Positions 53,201 to 60,460 of a stretch of 64,000 nucleotides of DNA are shown piece by piece; the stretch's first letter is position 1, and each line of letters starts with the position of its first letter. Position numbers and translations under genes: made by a program. The stretch spans positions 1,302,393 to 1,366,392 of the forward strand of contig CANMEE010000002.1 of the NCBI GenBank assembly GCA_947496865.1. Direction: 5' to 3'. The DNA comes from an uncultured Sphingomonadaceae bacterium (GTDB taxonomy: Bacteria > Pseudomonadota > Alphaproteobacteria > Sphingomonadales > Sphingomonadaceae). The notes below the pieces were generated by a model. It was not told where the DNA came from. It did not search any database and saw only the letters and a program-made list of their open reading frames with translations.

Positions 53201-54391
53201 GTGCAGGGTACGCGCGATAGTGTCCGATGCCTCCAGCTGCGCGGTGAATATATGTTTGTCGCCGAGGGCAAAGGCGGCTTCCGCGCCTATGATGTCGCTT
53301 CAATCGGCAACAAGGGTTTCTCTGAACGCATTGTCAAAGCGCCTTTCTCCTCGATAGGTCAAGACACGCATGTGAAAACGAAAAATGCGACTTGCATGGC
53401 ACTGTCAACCAACCAACCCATTGCGCCCGAGCGCAACACCGCAGAGCTGCGTGAAATCAATGAAGAGCAGGCTTTTCATCCGATTTATAACTACGCGGTC
53501 GTTACCGACAGCGAGGAAGGTCTGATCCTGGTTGATATCAACACGCTGGCTGATGGGGAGTTCCGCAACAATTTCTTTAAACGGGCCGTTACCTGGAATG
53601 CAGAAGGTGTCTTGAACGGCGCCAAACATATCACGCTGGCGGGTCACTATGCCTATATCACCGCGACCAGCGGACTGGTGGTTATTGACCTCGATGATCC
53701 TTTGAAACCACGCCATGTCGTGACCATGCCGATGATCGATGCGCGGGCGTCTGCCTTGCAGTTCCGCTATATCTGGGTCACCGATGCCGAGGGCGTGAAA
53801 CTGTTCGACATTACCGAGATGGAAAATCCGGTGGCTGTTGAATCCGGAACCATCCCGCTGAAAAACGCGAAACGCCTCTATCTGGCTCGTACCTATGCCT
53901 ATATTGCTGCGAAAGATGAAGGGTTGGTCATCGCCAACATCACCAAACCGGAAGCGCCGGTCATCTATCGCAAAGAAACATTTGGCGGTCAGATGAATGA
54001 TGCGGAAGATGTGATTGTCGGATCCACCAACGCCACATTATTCGCTTATGTCGCGGATGGTCGTAACGGTCTTAAAGTCATTCAGCTGACCTCGCCTGAT
54101 AGTCAGCCCAATTATTACGGCTTCTCACCGCCACCGATGCCGGAACTTATCGCCTTTGCCCGCACGCCCAAACCAGCCTTGGCTCTGTCCAAAGGATTGG
54201 ACCGTGACCGGGCAGTCGATGAAACCGGCGGCCAAATGGCTGTGTTCGGGCGGCTCGGCTCACGACCCTTTAGCCGCAGTGAAATGCAACGCTTCTACCT
54301 GAACAGTCAGGGCAAGCCCTATTTTGTTAAAGACGAGGTCAATCTGTCAGACTGGGTCGGCCCAGTGCCGCCAATGCTGGCTCGTCGATAG
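50207..54391 (+). CDS. Decahaem c-type cytochrome fused to an LVIVD-type beta-propeller
   Basis: The 1,394-residue protein has a signal peptide (to about PALAAG) and ten CXXCH motifs at residues 73, 95, 173, 348, 457, 629, 656, 775, 786 and 892. A His/Asp-rich insert (HGDEHDDGHSDDDH) is near residue 416. From about residue 970 to 1290 the sequence repeats short LVIVD-type blades (YAVVTDSEEGLILVDI, YAYITATSGLVVIDL, YIWVTDAEGVKLFDI, YAYIAAKDEGLVIANI). It would lie in the periplasm or on the cell surface. The start at 50207 is 1 base after the barrel-gene stop; a later in-frame ATG at 50258 gives a shorter signal peptide. It is the last gene of the operon; hairpins follow. Confidence 0.9.
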   Translation: MQFSSPSKLSISRTPDVMRSGLALAFAAFLLVFGSSPALAAGKEKAQKIDYTFTPPAPQNQTWDAANTKSTGCVSCHTDSDQKTMHETPAVVLGCVDCHGGDASVNGDNDWGKSSPQYMYALKKAHVLPKYPETWHWPSSANPKRSYTLLNKESPEFVRFVNPSDYRVARESCGACHMEIIEASERSLMATGAMLWGGAAYNNGIVPFKNYVFGEAYTRDGQPATIKSPGNPHGTVTDEQKKRGALPILYPLPTWHTIPPGDVFRVFERGGRNVNTQFPEIGLPNIGGIIQRLEEPGRPDLKQSNRGPGTGLRVAIPALNIHKTRLNDPFTWFMGTNDQPGDYRQSGCASCHVIYANDREPRHSLIYAKAGRDGQTQTKDPTIRNLKEGEHRVGKFGTYDAAHGKKGGYAKKAGYHGDEHDDGHSDDDHRGDIDPAKREKGHPIQHAFTRAIPTAQCMNCHMHQPNIFLNSFLGYTMWDYESDAPLMWPGPDNTTPRPEGMSDEEYQKTYKQQKYPDAEEVRKILDRNPEAASPKGLWGDLDFLRNVYDLNSEAKDTQFADYHGHGWNFRAILKRDRDGNLLDEDGDIVDNDDPEKFRKEDEPKFVEPGINPGKSVHMMSIHAEVGMQCADCHFAQDSHGNGLIYGEVANAVEINCKDCHGTADAYPTLMTSNLAARPKGNNLALLRNADGQRRFEWMQDEDSNRVLIQRSIVDPKISWRVSLVKDSVSRGHPDFNQKAARAKLMSKSGAETGKFTFGSGVPMDDRAHKDENMVCFTCHLSWTTSCGGCHLPIEANWQTESHKYEGGTTRNYATYNPQVARDQMFQLGRHQTTKGSIIAPVRSTSALVLSSTNINRERIYVQQPPISSIGFSSQAFAPHFPHTVRKTETKQCSDCHLSEANDNNAIMSQLLLQGTNFVNFVGLHAWVGMDKGFEAVRVTEWDEPQAVIGSYLQKYAYPDYWRMHVEDNGRELINWVRGERLDDDLSGETKALEEFANVVQGTRDSVRCLQLRGEYMFVAEGKGGFRAYDVASIGNKGFSERIVKAPFSSIGQDTHVKTKNATCMALSTNQPIAPERNTAELREINEEQAFHPIYNYAVVTDSEEGLILVDINTLADGEFRNNFFKRAVTWNAEGVLNGAKHITLAGHYAYITATSGLVVIDLDDPLKPRHVVTMPMIDARASALQFRYIWVTDAEGVKLFDITEMENPVAVESGTIPLKNAKRLYLARTYAYIAAKDEGLVIANITKPEAPVIYRKETFGGQMNDAEDVIVGSTNATLFAYVADGRNGLKVIQLTSPDSQPNYYGFSPPPMPELIAFARTPKPALALSKGLDRDRAVDETGGQMAVFGRLGSRPFSRSEMQRFYLNSQGKPYFVKDEVNLSDWVGPVPPMLARR

Positions 54392-54412
54392 AAGATGCGA
54401 TAAACATAAAAC

Positions 54413-54441
54413 GGGGACCGTGGCCTCAGACCACGATCCCC
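54413..54441 (+). terminator. Hairpin after the decahaem gene
   Basis: GGGGACCGTGG pairs with CCACGATCCCC around a 7-base loop, 22 bases after the stop, with one mismatch. The sequence after it (TATCCTCGA) has few T, so it is a weak terminator or an mRNA 3' stabiliser. Confidence 0.5.
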
Positions 54442-54472
54442 TATCCTCGATACGCGACGCGAGGAACAAAAG

Positions 54473-54504
54473 GCCCCCTGCACTCCAATACGAGTACAGG
54501 GGGC
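54473..54504 (-). terminator. Terminator between converging genes
   Basis: GCCCCCTG and CAGGGGGC form an 8-bp stem, extended by ACTC/GAGT after a C/A bulge, with a 6-base loop. Read leftward it is followed by CTTTTG, so it fits as the terminator of the glycine-zipper gene; rightward the T-rich TTAACTTTAAT also follows, so it may work both ways. Confidence 0.75.
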
Positions 54505-54532
54505 TTAACTTTAATCTATATACGGCCTCACC

Positions 54533-54934
54533 TTAGCAGTTGCCGTCAATGGCACGGCCAGCCAGAGCGCCTACTGCGCCACCGATGATCGTACCTTCGG
54601 TCTTATCACCGCGGCGAGCCACCTCATTGCCGAGCAGTCCACCAGCGATTGCACCGATGATTGTACCGCCCGTACCGCGATCACATCCGCGACGACGATC
54701 ATTGCGATAGCGACGCTTTTCGCGATAATAACGACGGTCCCGACGATCATGGTAACGATCACCGCGATAATAGTCACCACGGCGATAGCGCCGGCGGTCA
54801 TCACGGACCTGCTGATAATATCCGTCATTATAGCCTTGATTATATCCGCCCCGTGCCTCAGCCGGTGTTGCGAATGCCATTGCTGAAACAGCAGCGGTGG
54901 TGATGGCTAATGTTCCTAAAACCTTGTTGATCAT
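54533..54934 (-). CDS. Glycine-zipper 2TM domain protein
   Basis: The 133-residue protein has a signal peptide (to about TPAEA), a middle region dense in Arg, Tyr and Asp (DDRRRYRRGDYYRGD-type repeats), and a C-terminal glycine-zipper segment (GTGGTIIGAIAGGLLGNEVA ... GGAVGALAGRAIDG). This is the Rickettsia 17-kDa surface antigen type, located in the envelope. There is no lipobox Cys. The start ATG follows GGAGTAG. It is divergent from the SDR gene and converges on the cytochrome operon. Confidence 0.88.
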   Translation of the reverse strand: MINKVLGTLAITTAAVSAMAFATPAEARGGYNQGYNDGYYQQVRDDRRRYRRGDYYRGDRYHDRRDRRYYREKRRYRNDRRRGCDRGTGGTIIGAIAGGLLGNEVARRGDKTEGTIIGGAVGALAGRAIDGNC

Positions 54935-55072
54935 TGCTTCTACTCCAAAAGGATCATCCCGATCCGACGTGTTTGATGCCCGACAAGATTCGTTTTAGGC
55001 CTGACCGCTTGACCGCTTGCTGAATGTTGATTTTATCTGAGGTTCATATTCAAGTCTATTTTTGTGAACAAT

Positions 55073-55096
55073 CTGAAAGATTCGCTTATCTTTCAG
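55073..55096 (+). other. Hairpin upstream of the SDR gene
   Basis: CTGAAAGAT and ATCTTTCAG form a perfect 9-bp stem around TCGCTT. It is 100 bases upstream of the SDR start, in the 261-base region between the divergent glycine-zipper and SDR genes, which otherwise shows only a short tandem repeat (GACCGCTT twice near 55003). Confidence 0.4.
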
Positions 55097-55195
55097 TGTT
55101 CTGAGTGCTTCATTTCCAGCCACTAATCTTTTGAATGATTGCTGGAGAAGCCCTGAAACGATAGCGGTGGATGAATAAAAATATGGGAGAAGATC

Positions 55196-55972
55196 ATGCA
55201 ACTCAAAGGTAAAACCGCTGCGATCACCGGCGGTACAGCAGGCATAGGGCGCGCAATTGCCGAAGCCTTTTTGGCCGAAGGCGCTAATGTCGCGCTCATG
55301 GCACGCAATCCCGAAAAAGGGGCCAAGGTCATTGCTGAACTTGATGTAGGTGACCGTGCTATCTTTGTAGCGGGCGATGTGATGCAGCAAGCCTCTGTTG
55401 AAGGCTTTATTGATCAGACTTCGGAAAAATTCGGGACAGTGGATATTCTCGTCAACAATGCCGGCGGCGCTGGCGCCCTCGCCCCGCTCGTGGATCTTAC
55501 TGACGAAGCATTTGACGAAGCCATGAAGTGGAATATCTATTCCACATTCTGGGCAACACGCCGGGCACTGAAACCCATGATTGCTCAGCAATCGGGTCGA
55601 GTGATCAATATCAGTTCGACCGAAGGCAAAATGGGCAAACCAACTTTCGCGCCCTATACCATAGCCAAGCATGGCATTAACGGCATGACAAAGGCAGTTG
55701 CGCAGGAAGTTGGCACCATGGGCATTACTGTCAATTCAATCTGCCCCGGGCTGGTAATCACGGACCTCATTCTCGACAATGGTCCGACCACTGCCAAAGG
55801 CCTCGGCATGACGTTCGAGGAAATGATCGACATGTTCGCTCAGGAAAGTGCGCTCAAACGCCCCAATACCGTGGAAGAAATTGCCGCCATGGCCTTATTG
55901 CTAGCATCCGACGCCGGCGCCGGTATCACCGGTGCGATGCTCAGCGTCGATGGTGGAACCGCACAATATTAG
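55196..55972 (+). CDS. Short-chain dehydrogenase/reductase (SDR)
   Basis: The 258-residue enzyme is a classical SDR. The cofactor motif TGGTAGIG is at residues 12-19, NNAGG near 90, the catalytic Ser in INISSTEG and the Tyr-Lys pair in YTIAKHG near 160. It would oxidise or reduce a hydroxy or keto substrate with NAD(P)H; the closest known use is 3-hydroxyacyl or 3-hydroxybutyrate dehydrogenase, but the sequence does not fix it. The ATG follows GGGAGAAG. It is monocistronic. Confidence 0.9.
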   Translation: MQLKGKTAAITGGTAGIGRAIAEAFLAEGANVALMARNPEKGAKVIAELDVGDRAIFVAGDVMQQASVEGFIDQTSEKFGTVDILVNNAGGAGALAPLVDLTDEAFDEAMKWNIYSTFWATRRALKPMIAQQSGRVINISSTEGKMGKPTFAPYTIAKHGINGMTKAVAQEVGTMGITVNSICPGLVITDLILDNGPTTAKGLGMTFEEMIDMFAQESALKRPNTVEEIAAMALLLASDAGAGITGAMLSVDGGTAQY

Positions 55973-56027
55973 CGTAAGTCATGGATGGGCCTGATAAATC
56001 CGGCCCATCAACTAGGGCACGTCCCAA

Positions 56028-56255
56028 CTAAGGCAAAAGCTTTTCGCGCTTTTTGGCGACATTCTTCATGTCTGCCCAAGGATCATCGGACTTTTCCATA
56101 TCTTTGCGTTGTCCGTCTTCCTCAACATGCGCCTCTGCGCCAAGCATGGCTGGCGGTTCTGCAGCAACACAATAGGCAGTGATCAGCACCATGGCTGACC
56201 ACCAGAGTGCATTATTGCGACTGGCAAAGACACGGGTGAGGCGGGGTCCGAACAT
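56028..56255 (-). CDS. Small conserved membrane-associated protein
   Basis: The 75-residue protein starts MFGPRLTRVFASRNNALWW, has one hydrophobic segment at residues 17-34 and then a charged tail with DDPWADMKN. Proteins with this plan recur in sphingomonads near SDR or transport genes, in my recollection. No function is known. The start is the first ATG in the frame. It converges on the SDR gene, with 55 bases between the stop codons. Confidence 0.6.
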   Translation of the reverse strand: MFGPRLTRVFASRNNALWWSAMVLITAYCVAAEPPAMLGAEAHVEEDGQRKDMEKSDDPWADMKNVAKKREKLLP

Positions 56256-56423
56256 CCAATCGGGGCTAGCCGGTGATTATTAAGATCGCGTGGGCATGAA
56301 ACGCACAAATTATATCTTATCGAAAACCAATAGTTAGCATATTTTACTATTTTTTAGATTTTGATCATCTCATAAAAATTTGAAATTTCCATAACCATTT
56401 GATTTATATATATAAATTAAAAC

Positions 56424-56439
56424 TGGCACGGGCCATGCA
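56424..56439 (+). promoter_or_regulatory. Sigma54 (RpoN) promoter
   Basis: TGGCACGGGCCATGCA matches the sigma54 consensus TGGCACG-N4-TTGCW at all but one base, with the required GG and GC dinucleotides 10 bases apart. A 16-bp perfect palindrome (ATTTATATATATAAAT, 56402-56417) lies just upstream, in an AT-rich stretch (56330-56420) with no GC islands. Transcription should start near 56450, 54 bases before the first micro-protein start. Confidence 0.7.
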
Positions 56440-56503
56440 AAGCTACAGACATCTTCGCAAACACAACCGCGAAAGACCAGATTTAACCTAAAAGGAATTT
56501 CAA

Positions 56504-56626
56504 ATGTCAAACGTAAATATCCAGAACCAAGTCGCCGCTGCTTTTGCCGCTCTATTCTCTGCCGCTGTTCTGATCAGCGCTAGTGTTGGCCCAGCTGTTC
56601 AAAACACCGCTTCATTCATCGCTTAA
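56504..56626 (+). CDS. Tandem hydrophobic micro-protein 1
   Basis: The 40-residue protein has a small polar N-terminus (MSNVNIQNQV), an Ala-rich hydrophobic core (residues 11-29) and a NTASFIA end. AAAGGA is 7 bases upstream. It is homologous to the next two peptides, sharing IQNQV-x-AAFAALFSA and ISASVGPA. One membrane-spanning helix or a signal-like peptide is expected. Function is unknown. It is the first of a sigma54-controlled trio. Confidence 0.72.
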   Translation: MSNVNIQNQVAAAFAALFSAAVLISASVGPAVQNTASFIA

Positions 56627-56658
56627 TCTGCAACCAAAACTTCAAAGGAAACATCATC

Positions 56659-56778
56659 ATGACCCGCACTATTCAAAACCAAGTTCTCGCCGCTTTCGCC
56701 GCTCTTTTCTCAGCTACTGTTATGATCAGCGCCAGCGTTGGTCCAGCCGCCCAAAATGCCGCGTCACTGTTTATCTAA
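56659..56778 (+). CDS. Tandem hydrophobic micro-protein 2
   Basis: The 39-residue protein is the closest paralogue of micro-protein 1 (MTRTIQNQVLAAFAALFSA). It has the same core and QNAAS end. AAAGGA lies 9 bases upstream of the ATG. The 32-base gap to the previous stop codon means that the two are on one transcript. A gene duplication is clear from the DNA likeness as well. Confidence 0.72.
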   Translation: MTRTIQNQVLAAFAALFSATVMISASVGPAAQNAASLFI

Positions 56779-56813
56779 CTCACAACAACACACTAAACCT
56801 CAAAGGATCTATC

Positions 56814-56933
56814 ATGCCCCGTAACTTCTCCGTTCAATTCACCGCCGCTATCGCTGCTCTAGTTTCATCCGCCCTGTTCATTGGTGCCAGCATCGTACCA
56901 GCAACGAATAATGCAGCATCGCTTATCATTTGA
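56814..56933 (+). CDS. Tandem hydrophobic micro-protein 3
   Basis: The 39-residue protein is a more distant copy (MPRNFSVQFTAAIAALVSSA ... NNAASLII). It has AAAGGA 7 bases upstream. It keeps the small-residue-rich helix and the Asn-Ala-Ala-Ser end but loses the IQNQ motif. An in-frame extension from 56583 is open, but overlaps micro-protein 2 and has no ribosome site, so this shorter start is chosen. Confidence 0.68.
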   Translation: MPRNFSVQFTAAIAALVSSALFIGASIVPATNNAASLII

Positions 56934-57002
56934 CCGTTACCAGTTAGGCGCAGCCATCCAATCGCGTTCAACAAATTGCGCGACACTCCTAAGAGAGATT
57001 TT

Positions 57003-57608
57003 TTACTGGCAGGCTTTTAGAAATTTAGTAAGCGCCTCGCCCGAACCCTTTAAATGCACGCTGAACTTGTTCCCATTCAGATTGACAAACGCCCGACTTC
57101 CACGCGCTAATGCCGGAAACAGACTGTGGGAATTGGGTAAGTAAAATTGCGGCATATGATAATTTTCGCCCTCAACCTGGGCCGGCAGCATCCGCGCCAG
57201 CACGCCAATCGACTGGGCATCATCGACCCTTATCGTAAAACCAAAGCGATCCTCCGCCATCAACTCCTTGGGCGTCGCAATAATCATGTTCGCAATACGG
57301 ACGCTACCGTCTGCCTGTTTCTTGCACCCCATGGTCCAAAGCTGATTGTCGGTTTCCGGAACCTGAAACGCAAGAACGGGATCTTCGACATTGCCATTAT
57401 AATCCCAGACCATTCCAAAGGCCTGCCCCGCGTCAGGATAATCCTCTCGCGACGGAGTCGTCGGCTTAGCGCCTCGAGCAGACTCCCCGGGTGGACTGGC
57501 TGTCTGCGCGACAAGAGGGGTAGAGATCATGGCCGTCGCAGCGGCGGCCAGAGTGGCGAAACGAAAGCATTTATCTATCATAGCTTGTGACTTAGCATCG
57601 CAAATCAT
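57003..57608 (-). CDS. Secreted protein, unknown function
   Basis: The protein (201 residues, or 192 from an ATG at 57581 that gives a tidier signal peptide MIDKCFRFATLAAAATAMI) has a cleavable signal to about VAQT, a Ser/Pro/Ala linker and a compact domain with one Cys pair (MGCKKQ and KACQ). I cannot name a family. It is beta-rich, with TDNQLWTMGC and VHLKGSGEALTKFLKAC segments. The latter resemble the end of invasion-associated-locus-B-like domains, but this is weak. It converges on the micro-protein transcript, 69 bases from its end. Confidence 0.65.
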   Translation of the reverse strand: MICDAKSQAMIDKCFRFATLAAAATAMISTPLVAQTASPPGESARGAKPTTPSREDYPDAGQAFGMVWDYNGNVEDPVLAFQVPETDNQLWTMGCKKQADGSVRIANMIIATPKELMAEDRFGFTIRVDDAQSIGVLARMLPAQVEGENYHMPQFYLPNSHSLFPALARGSRAFVNLNGNKFSVHLKGSGEALTKFLKACQ

Positions 57609-57810
57609 CCCATGTTAACCTTAGAATGACTCATAATGGGGTAAATTCGCGTAAGATCAACAAGTTAGACTTAACGACAGCGGGCGTTTCGGCCCAATAT
57701 CAGCGAAAAAATGGCAGTTTTACGCCGATATTCTAACGCCCGGCAGGCAGAAATAGACTCAAATTGGTTCTATTTCCACTTCCGCTCGCGAAATCCCCAA
57801 TATCGCTACA

Positions 57811-58425
57811 TCAGCGATCGAGCCGCAAGGCCGCCGTTACGAAAAGGCCAGCGCCAAATAGCTCCAATATTTCTTCGGCAAAACGGGCAACTTCCATCAC
57901 ATCAAGAATTGTTGCCAAGCCAATGACGGCCATCGCCACGGCAATCGTGGCGCGGCCATTATCGGCGCAAAACCAGGCTGCAAGGCGCGCTAAATGCCCG
58001 CTGCGATAAGTCCATATCCCAGCCAGCAGCGGCACAATCACCGCCAAGACAATGACCAACAGCGTCCCCCCATTTGCCTCTGCCCCTCGATAGGCAAGCA
58101 TCACCAGATCTTGCGCGCCGTCTAACTCGCCACCGCCGGCCATCGCCGGCATCGCGAAATCCAAATAACGCGCACCAAAACTAATCTCGCTTAAACAGGC
58201 GAGCAGCGCCACACCACAAAAGCCAAGCCCGACCGCGCTCCGAAACAACCGCCGATGCAGCCCGATTATCAACGCCGCCAGAAACAGCATGGCGGCTGCC
58301 GTTTCGACCACGCCATCCTCGCGGAAAAGCGGTCCGTGACGGAAATCAGCAGACGACGCGGCAATCCCTAGGATCGTCAGTCCGGTAAGGGCGTAAACCG
58401 CCAGTTCGTGTCTCAGCGCAATCAC
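57811..58425 (-). CDS. Integral membrane protein of unknown function
   Basis: The 204-residue protein has five or six hydrophobic helices. It carries the pattern REDGVVETAAAMLFLAA near residue 35 and ACLSEISFGARYLDF near residue 80, which recur in a family of uncharacterised bacterial membrane proteins with an E-x-S-(W/F)-G motif. No catalytic residues are evident. Between it and the gene at 57003 is a 202-base gap that shows nothing I can name. Confidence 0.68.
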   Translation of the reverse strand: MIALRHELAVYALTGLTILGIAASSADFRHGPLFREDGVVETAAAMLFLAALIIGLHRRLFRSAVGLGFCGVALLACLSEISFGARYLDFAMPAMAGGGELDGAQDLVMLAYRGAEANGGTLLVIVLAVIVPLLAGIWTYRSGHLARLAAWFCADNGRATIAVAMAVIGLATILDVMEVARFAEEILELFGAGLFVTAALRLDR

Positions 58426-58584
58426 CCACGCAGTTTCATGACAGTTTTGTGAAAAGTAAACGGACCGTGGCGTAAATTACCGAAGGCCGCCGCGCACCAG
58501 CCTCATACTGTCGATTCAATTCGCGCGAGTACGATATTATGTGGGATTCACTTATTTTTAGAATAATCGACACATACTCAACCC

Positions 58585-59160
58585 ATGAACAACGCTCCTA
58601 TCACGCCGTTTCCCAAAGCGCGCCACCGCGAGGCCTCTCGGCGTGCGCAGCAAGGGCCGTTTCGTCCGTTACCCAAAAACCTTGGCCGCCCGTCGCTCGG
58701 CTGGCCCGCCTTCGCTATAATCACTGTGGCCGCTTGCAGCGCACTGTTTGCCGCCATCTGGTTTAGCGGTGGCCCGCCTGCCTCTCAAAGCGCCGTAATT
58801 GATCCGCACCGCGCCAGCTTTGGCATTTGCTTTGGTGCTGTTCGCACCAATTGCGTAGTGGATGGCGATACATTTTGGTTTGAAGGCCGCAAAATCCGTG
58901 TTTCCGATATTAACACGCCGGAAATTTCCAACCCCGGCTGCGCATCGGAAAAACGCTTGGGGGACCGTGCCAAAATGCGGCTATTAGCGCTTCTAAACGA
59001 CGGCAATTTTGATCTGGAAAGCGATATATTTAATGATCAAGACCAATATGGTCGCGATTTGCGCGTCGTCTCCCGCGGCGGACAGAGCCTTGGCTCAACG
59101 CTTATCAAGGAAGGCCTAGCCGAGCCTTGGCAAGGTTATCGGCGGGATTGGTGCGGGTAG
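58585..59160 (+). CDS. Thermonuclease family protein (SNase-like)
   Basis: The 191-residue protein has an N-terminal membrane anchor or signal (WPAFAIITVAACSALFAAIWF, residues 41-60) and a staphylococcal-nuclease-like domain from about residue 85. The signature VVDGDTFWFEGRKIRVSDIN carries the active-site Asp and Arg, and QDQYGRDLRVV the last Arg. It would degrade nucleic acids in the periplasm or outside the cell. It converges on mlaA. Confidence 0.88.
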   Translation: MNNAPITPFPKARHREASRRAQQGPFRPLPKNLGRPSLGWPAFAIITVAACSALFAAIWFSGGPPASQSAVIDPHRASFGICFGAVRTNCVVDGDTFWFEGRKIRVSDINTPEISNPGCASEKRLGDRAKMRLLALLNDGNFDLESDIFNDQDQYGRDLRVVSRGGQSLGSTLIKEGLAEPWQGYRRDWCG

Positions 59161-59172
59161 ACGCCTAACTAG

Positions 59173-60186
59173 CTATTCAACGTCGCCCTCTTTTTCTGGG
59201 CTTTTGCCGCGTAGCGCATCAATTTCGGCTTGGCGTTTCTTCAGGTAAAGTTCCCGCGTCGCAGTGTATGGATCATTACTATCCCGCAACTCTTGCAATT
59301 GCGCGTCCTGTTCGACGCGAAAATCGAGCGAGGTAATAATTCCCGACGGTAGCGTATAGGCCAGTTGGTTAAAGGGCTTACCAACAGCAAAGGGCAATAC
59401 GGAGAGATCAACCACCCGACCGAACAAGTCCCGAACCGTCGTGGGCCCGATTAAAGGTAAAAACAGGAAAGCCCCCTGCTCCACGCCATAATAGCCCAGC
59501 GTATTTGCAAATCCATTGAGGCGCCGGGGCAAATTAAAAGGCTCTTTCTTGGCAACATCAACCAAGCCACCGATACCGATTGTAGAATTGATCGCGAAAC
59601 GGCCCAGTGTCTCGGCCGCTTTACCGGGTTTGAGTTGTAGCAGATAGTTGAGGAAAACCACCGGTTCACCCAGATTGCTCAGAAAATTAATCAGCCCGGT
59701 GCGCACCGGACTGGGCAAAGCTTTTTCATAAACGTCGGCGACGGGGCCGACCACGGCGTCATCGACGCCCTGGACGACACTGAAAGAATCGGCGTTCAAG
59801 GATTGCAACGGATCGCTTTTGGGTGCGCGCGGTCGCGCCGTTACGATGATTTCGTTCGGGTCGGCTTGATCCGCTTCAGCAGCCGCAGCGGCAGGGTCGG
59901 CTGGTGCAAGCGGGCCGACCGGTGACAAAGGCTCAGCCGCCGGTTCCAAAGGTACCGGCCATGGCGCAGGTGCAGGTGCTCCCGTTTCGGGTTGCCATGC
60001 TGCAGCGGCGATGGAACCAAATAATTGTTCGCTGGCCGACAAGGCGGCGAGCGGTGATGGCGCGGCCATGGCTTGCACATCTGCGGCAGCTGAATCAAAG
60101 CCCAGGGCGGCGGTAGTCGTTGGGGGTGGTGCGGTTACCGGCGCATTTACTAGCGCCATCGCAATCGCAAATTCCGAAAAACTCAA
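59173..60186 (-). CDS. MlaA/VacJ family outer-membrane lipid-asymmetry protein
   Basis: The 337-residue protein keeps the MlaA core from about residue 140: PSPVRTGLINFLSNLGEPVVFLNYLLQLKPG, GRFAINSTIGIGGLVDVA and GPFLFLPLIGPTTVRDLFG-like strings (here GAFLFLPLIGPTTVRD). It would extract phospholipids from the outer leaflet with OmpC and the MlaC/FEDB system, none of which is in the window. The N-terminus is Pro/Ala-rich, lacks a lipobox Cys, and has a marginal signal peptide; this is also seen in other sphingomonads. Start is TTG at 60186 or ATG at 60159. Confidence 0.86.
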   Translation of the reverse strand: MSFSEFAIAMALVNAPVTAPPPTTTAALGFDSAAADVQAMAAPSPLAALSASEQLFGSIAAAAWQPETGAPAPAPWPVPLEPAAEPLSPVGPLAPADPAAAAAEADQADPNEIIVTARPRAPKSDPLQSLNADSFSVVQGVDDAVVGPVADVYEKALPSPVRTGLINFLSNLGEPVVFLNYLLQLKPGKAAETLGRFAINSTIGIGGLVDVAKKEPFNLPRRLNGFANTLGYYGVEQGAFLFLPLIGPTTVRDLFGRVVDLSVLPFAVGKPFNQLAYTLPSGIITSLDFRVEQDAQLQELRDSNDPYTATRELYLKKRQAEIDALRGKSPEKEGDVE

Positions 60187-60460
60187 TCCTTTGACCTATC
60201 TTTGTTCGTTCCGTTTAAGAAACATTGTTCCAGGGGGGTCGGTACGTCTAGTCTTTATCAGGTCTATAGAACGATACGCGGTGGGGCAAGGCGGCTTGCT
60301 CAACAATCTGGATGGGCCGTGAAATTCGCGCACTGTTTCAATCATCACAACCAACATATTAGCGCGTTTCTCAACGCCTTAATAACGCGAAGCGGGACGC
60401 CTAACTGATAGTGATGAGATATTGGACGAACGCAAGCGCAGTCCTCTTGATTATTTCGAC

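Noticed and set aside
54995..55672. 225-residue minus-strand frame over the SDR gene
   Set aside because: The SDR motifs on the plus strand are complete; the reverse frame gives a Cys/His/Phe-rich sequence without a family.
56583..56813. In-frame 77-residue extension upstream of micro-protein 3
   Set aside because: It overlaps micro-protein 2 in another frame, is very basic, and has no ribosome site; micro-protein 3 has its own AAAGGA.
60187..60460. Short plus-strand frame (60202-60408) in the gap between mlaA and the SnoaL-like gene
   Set aside because: No ribosome site, no family likeness and an atypical composition.
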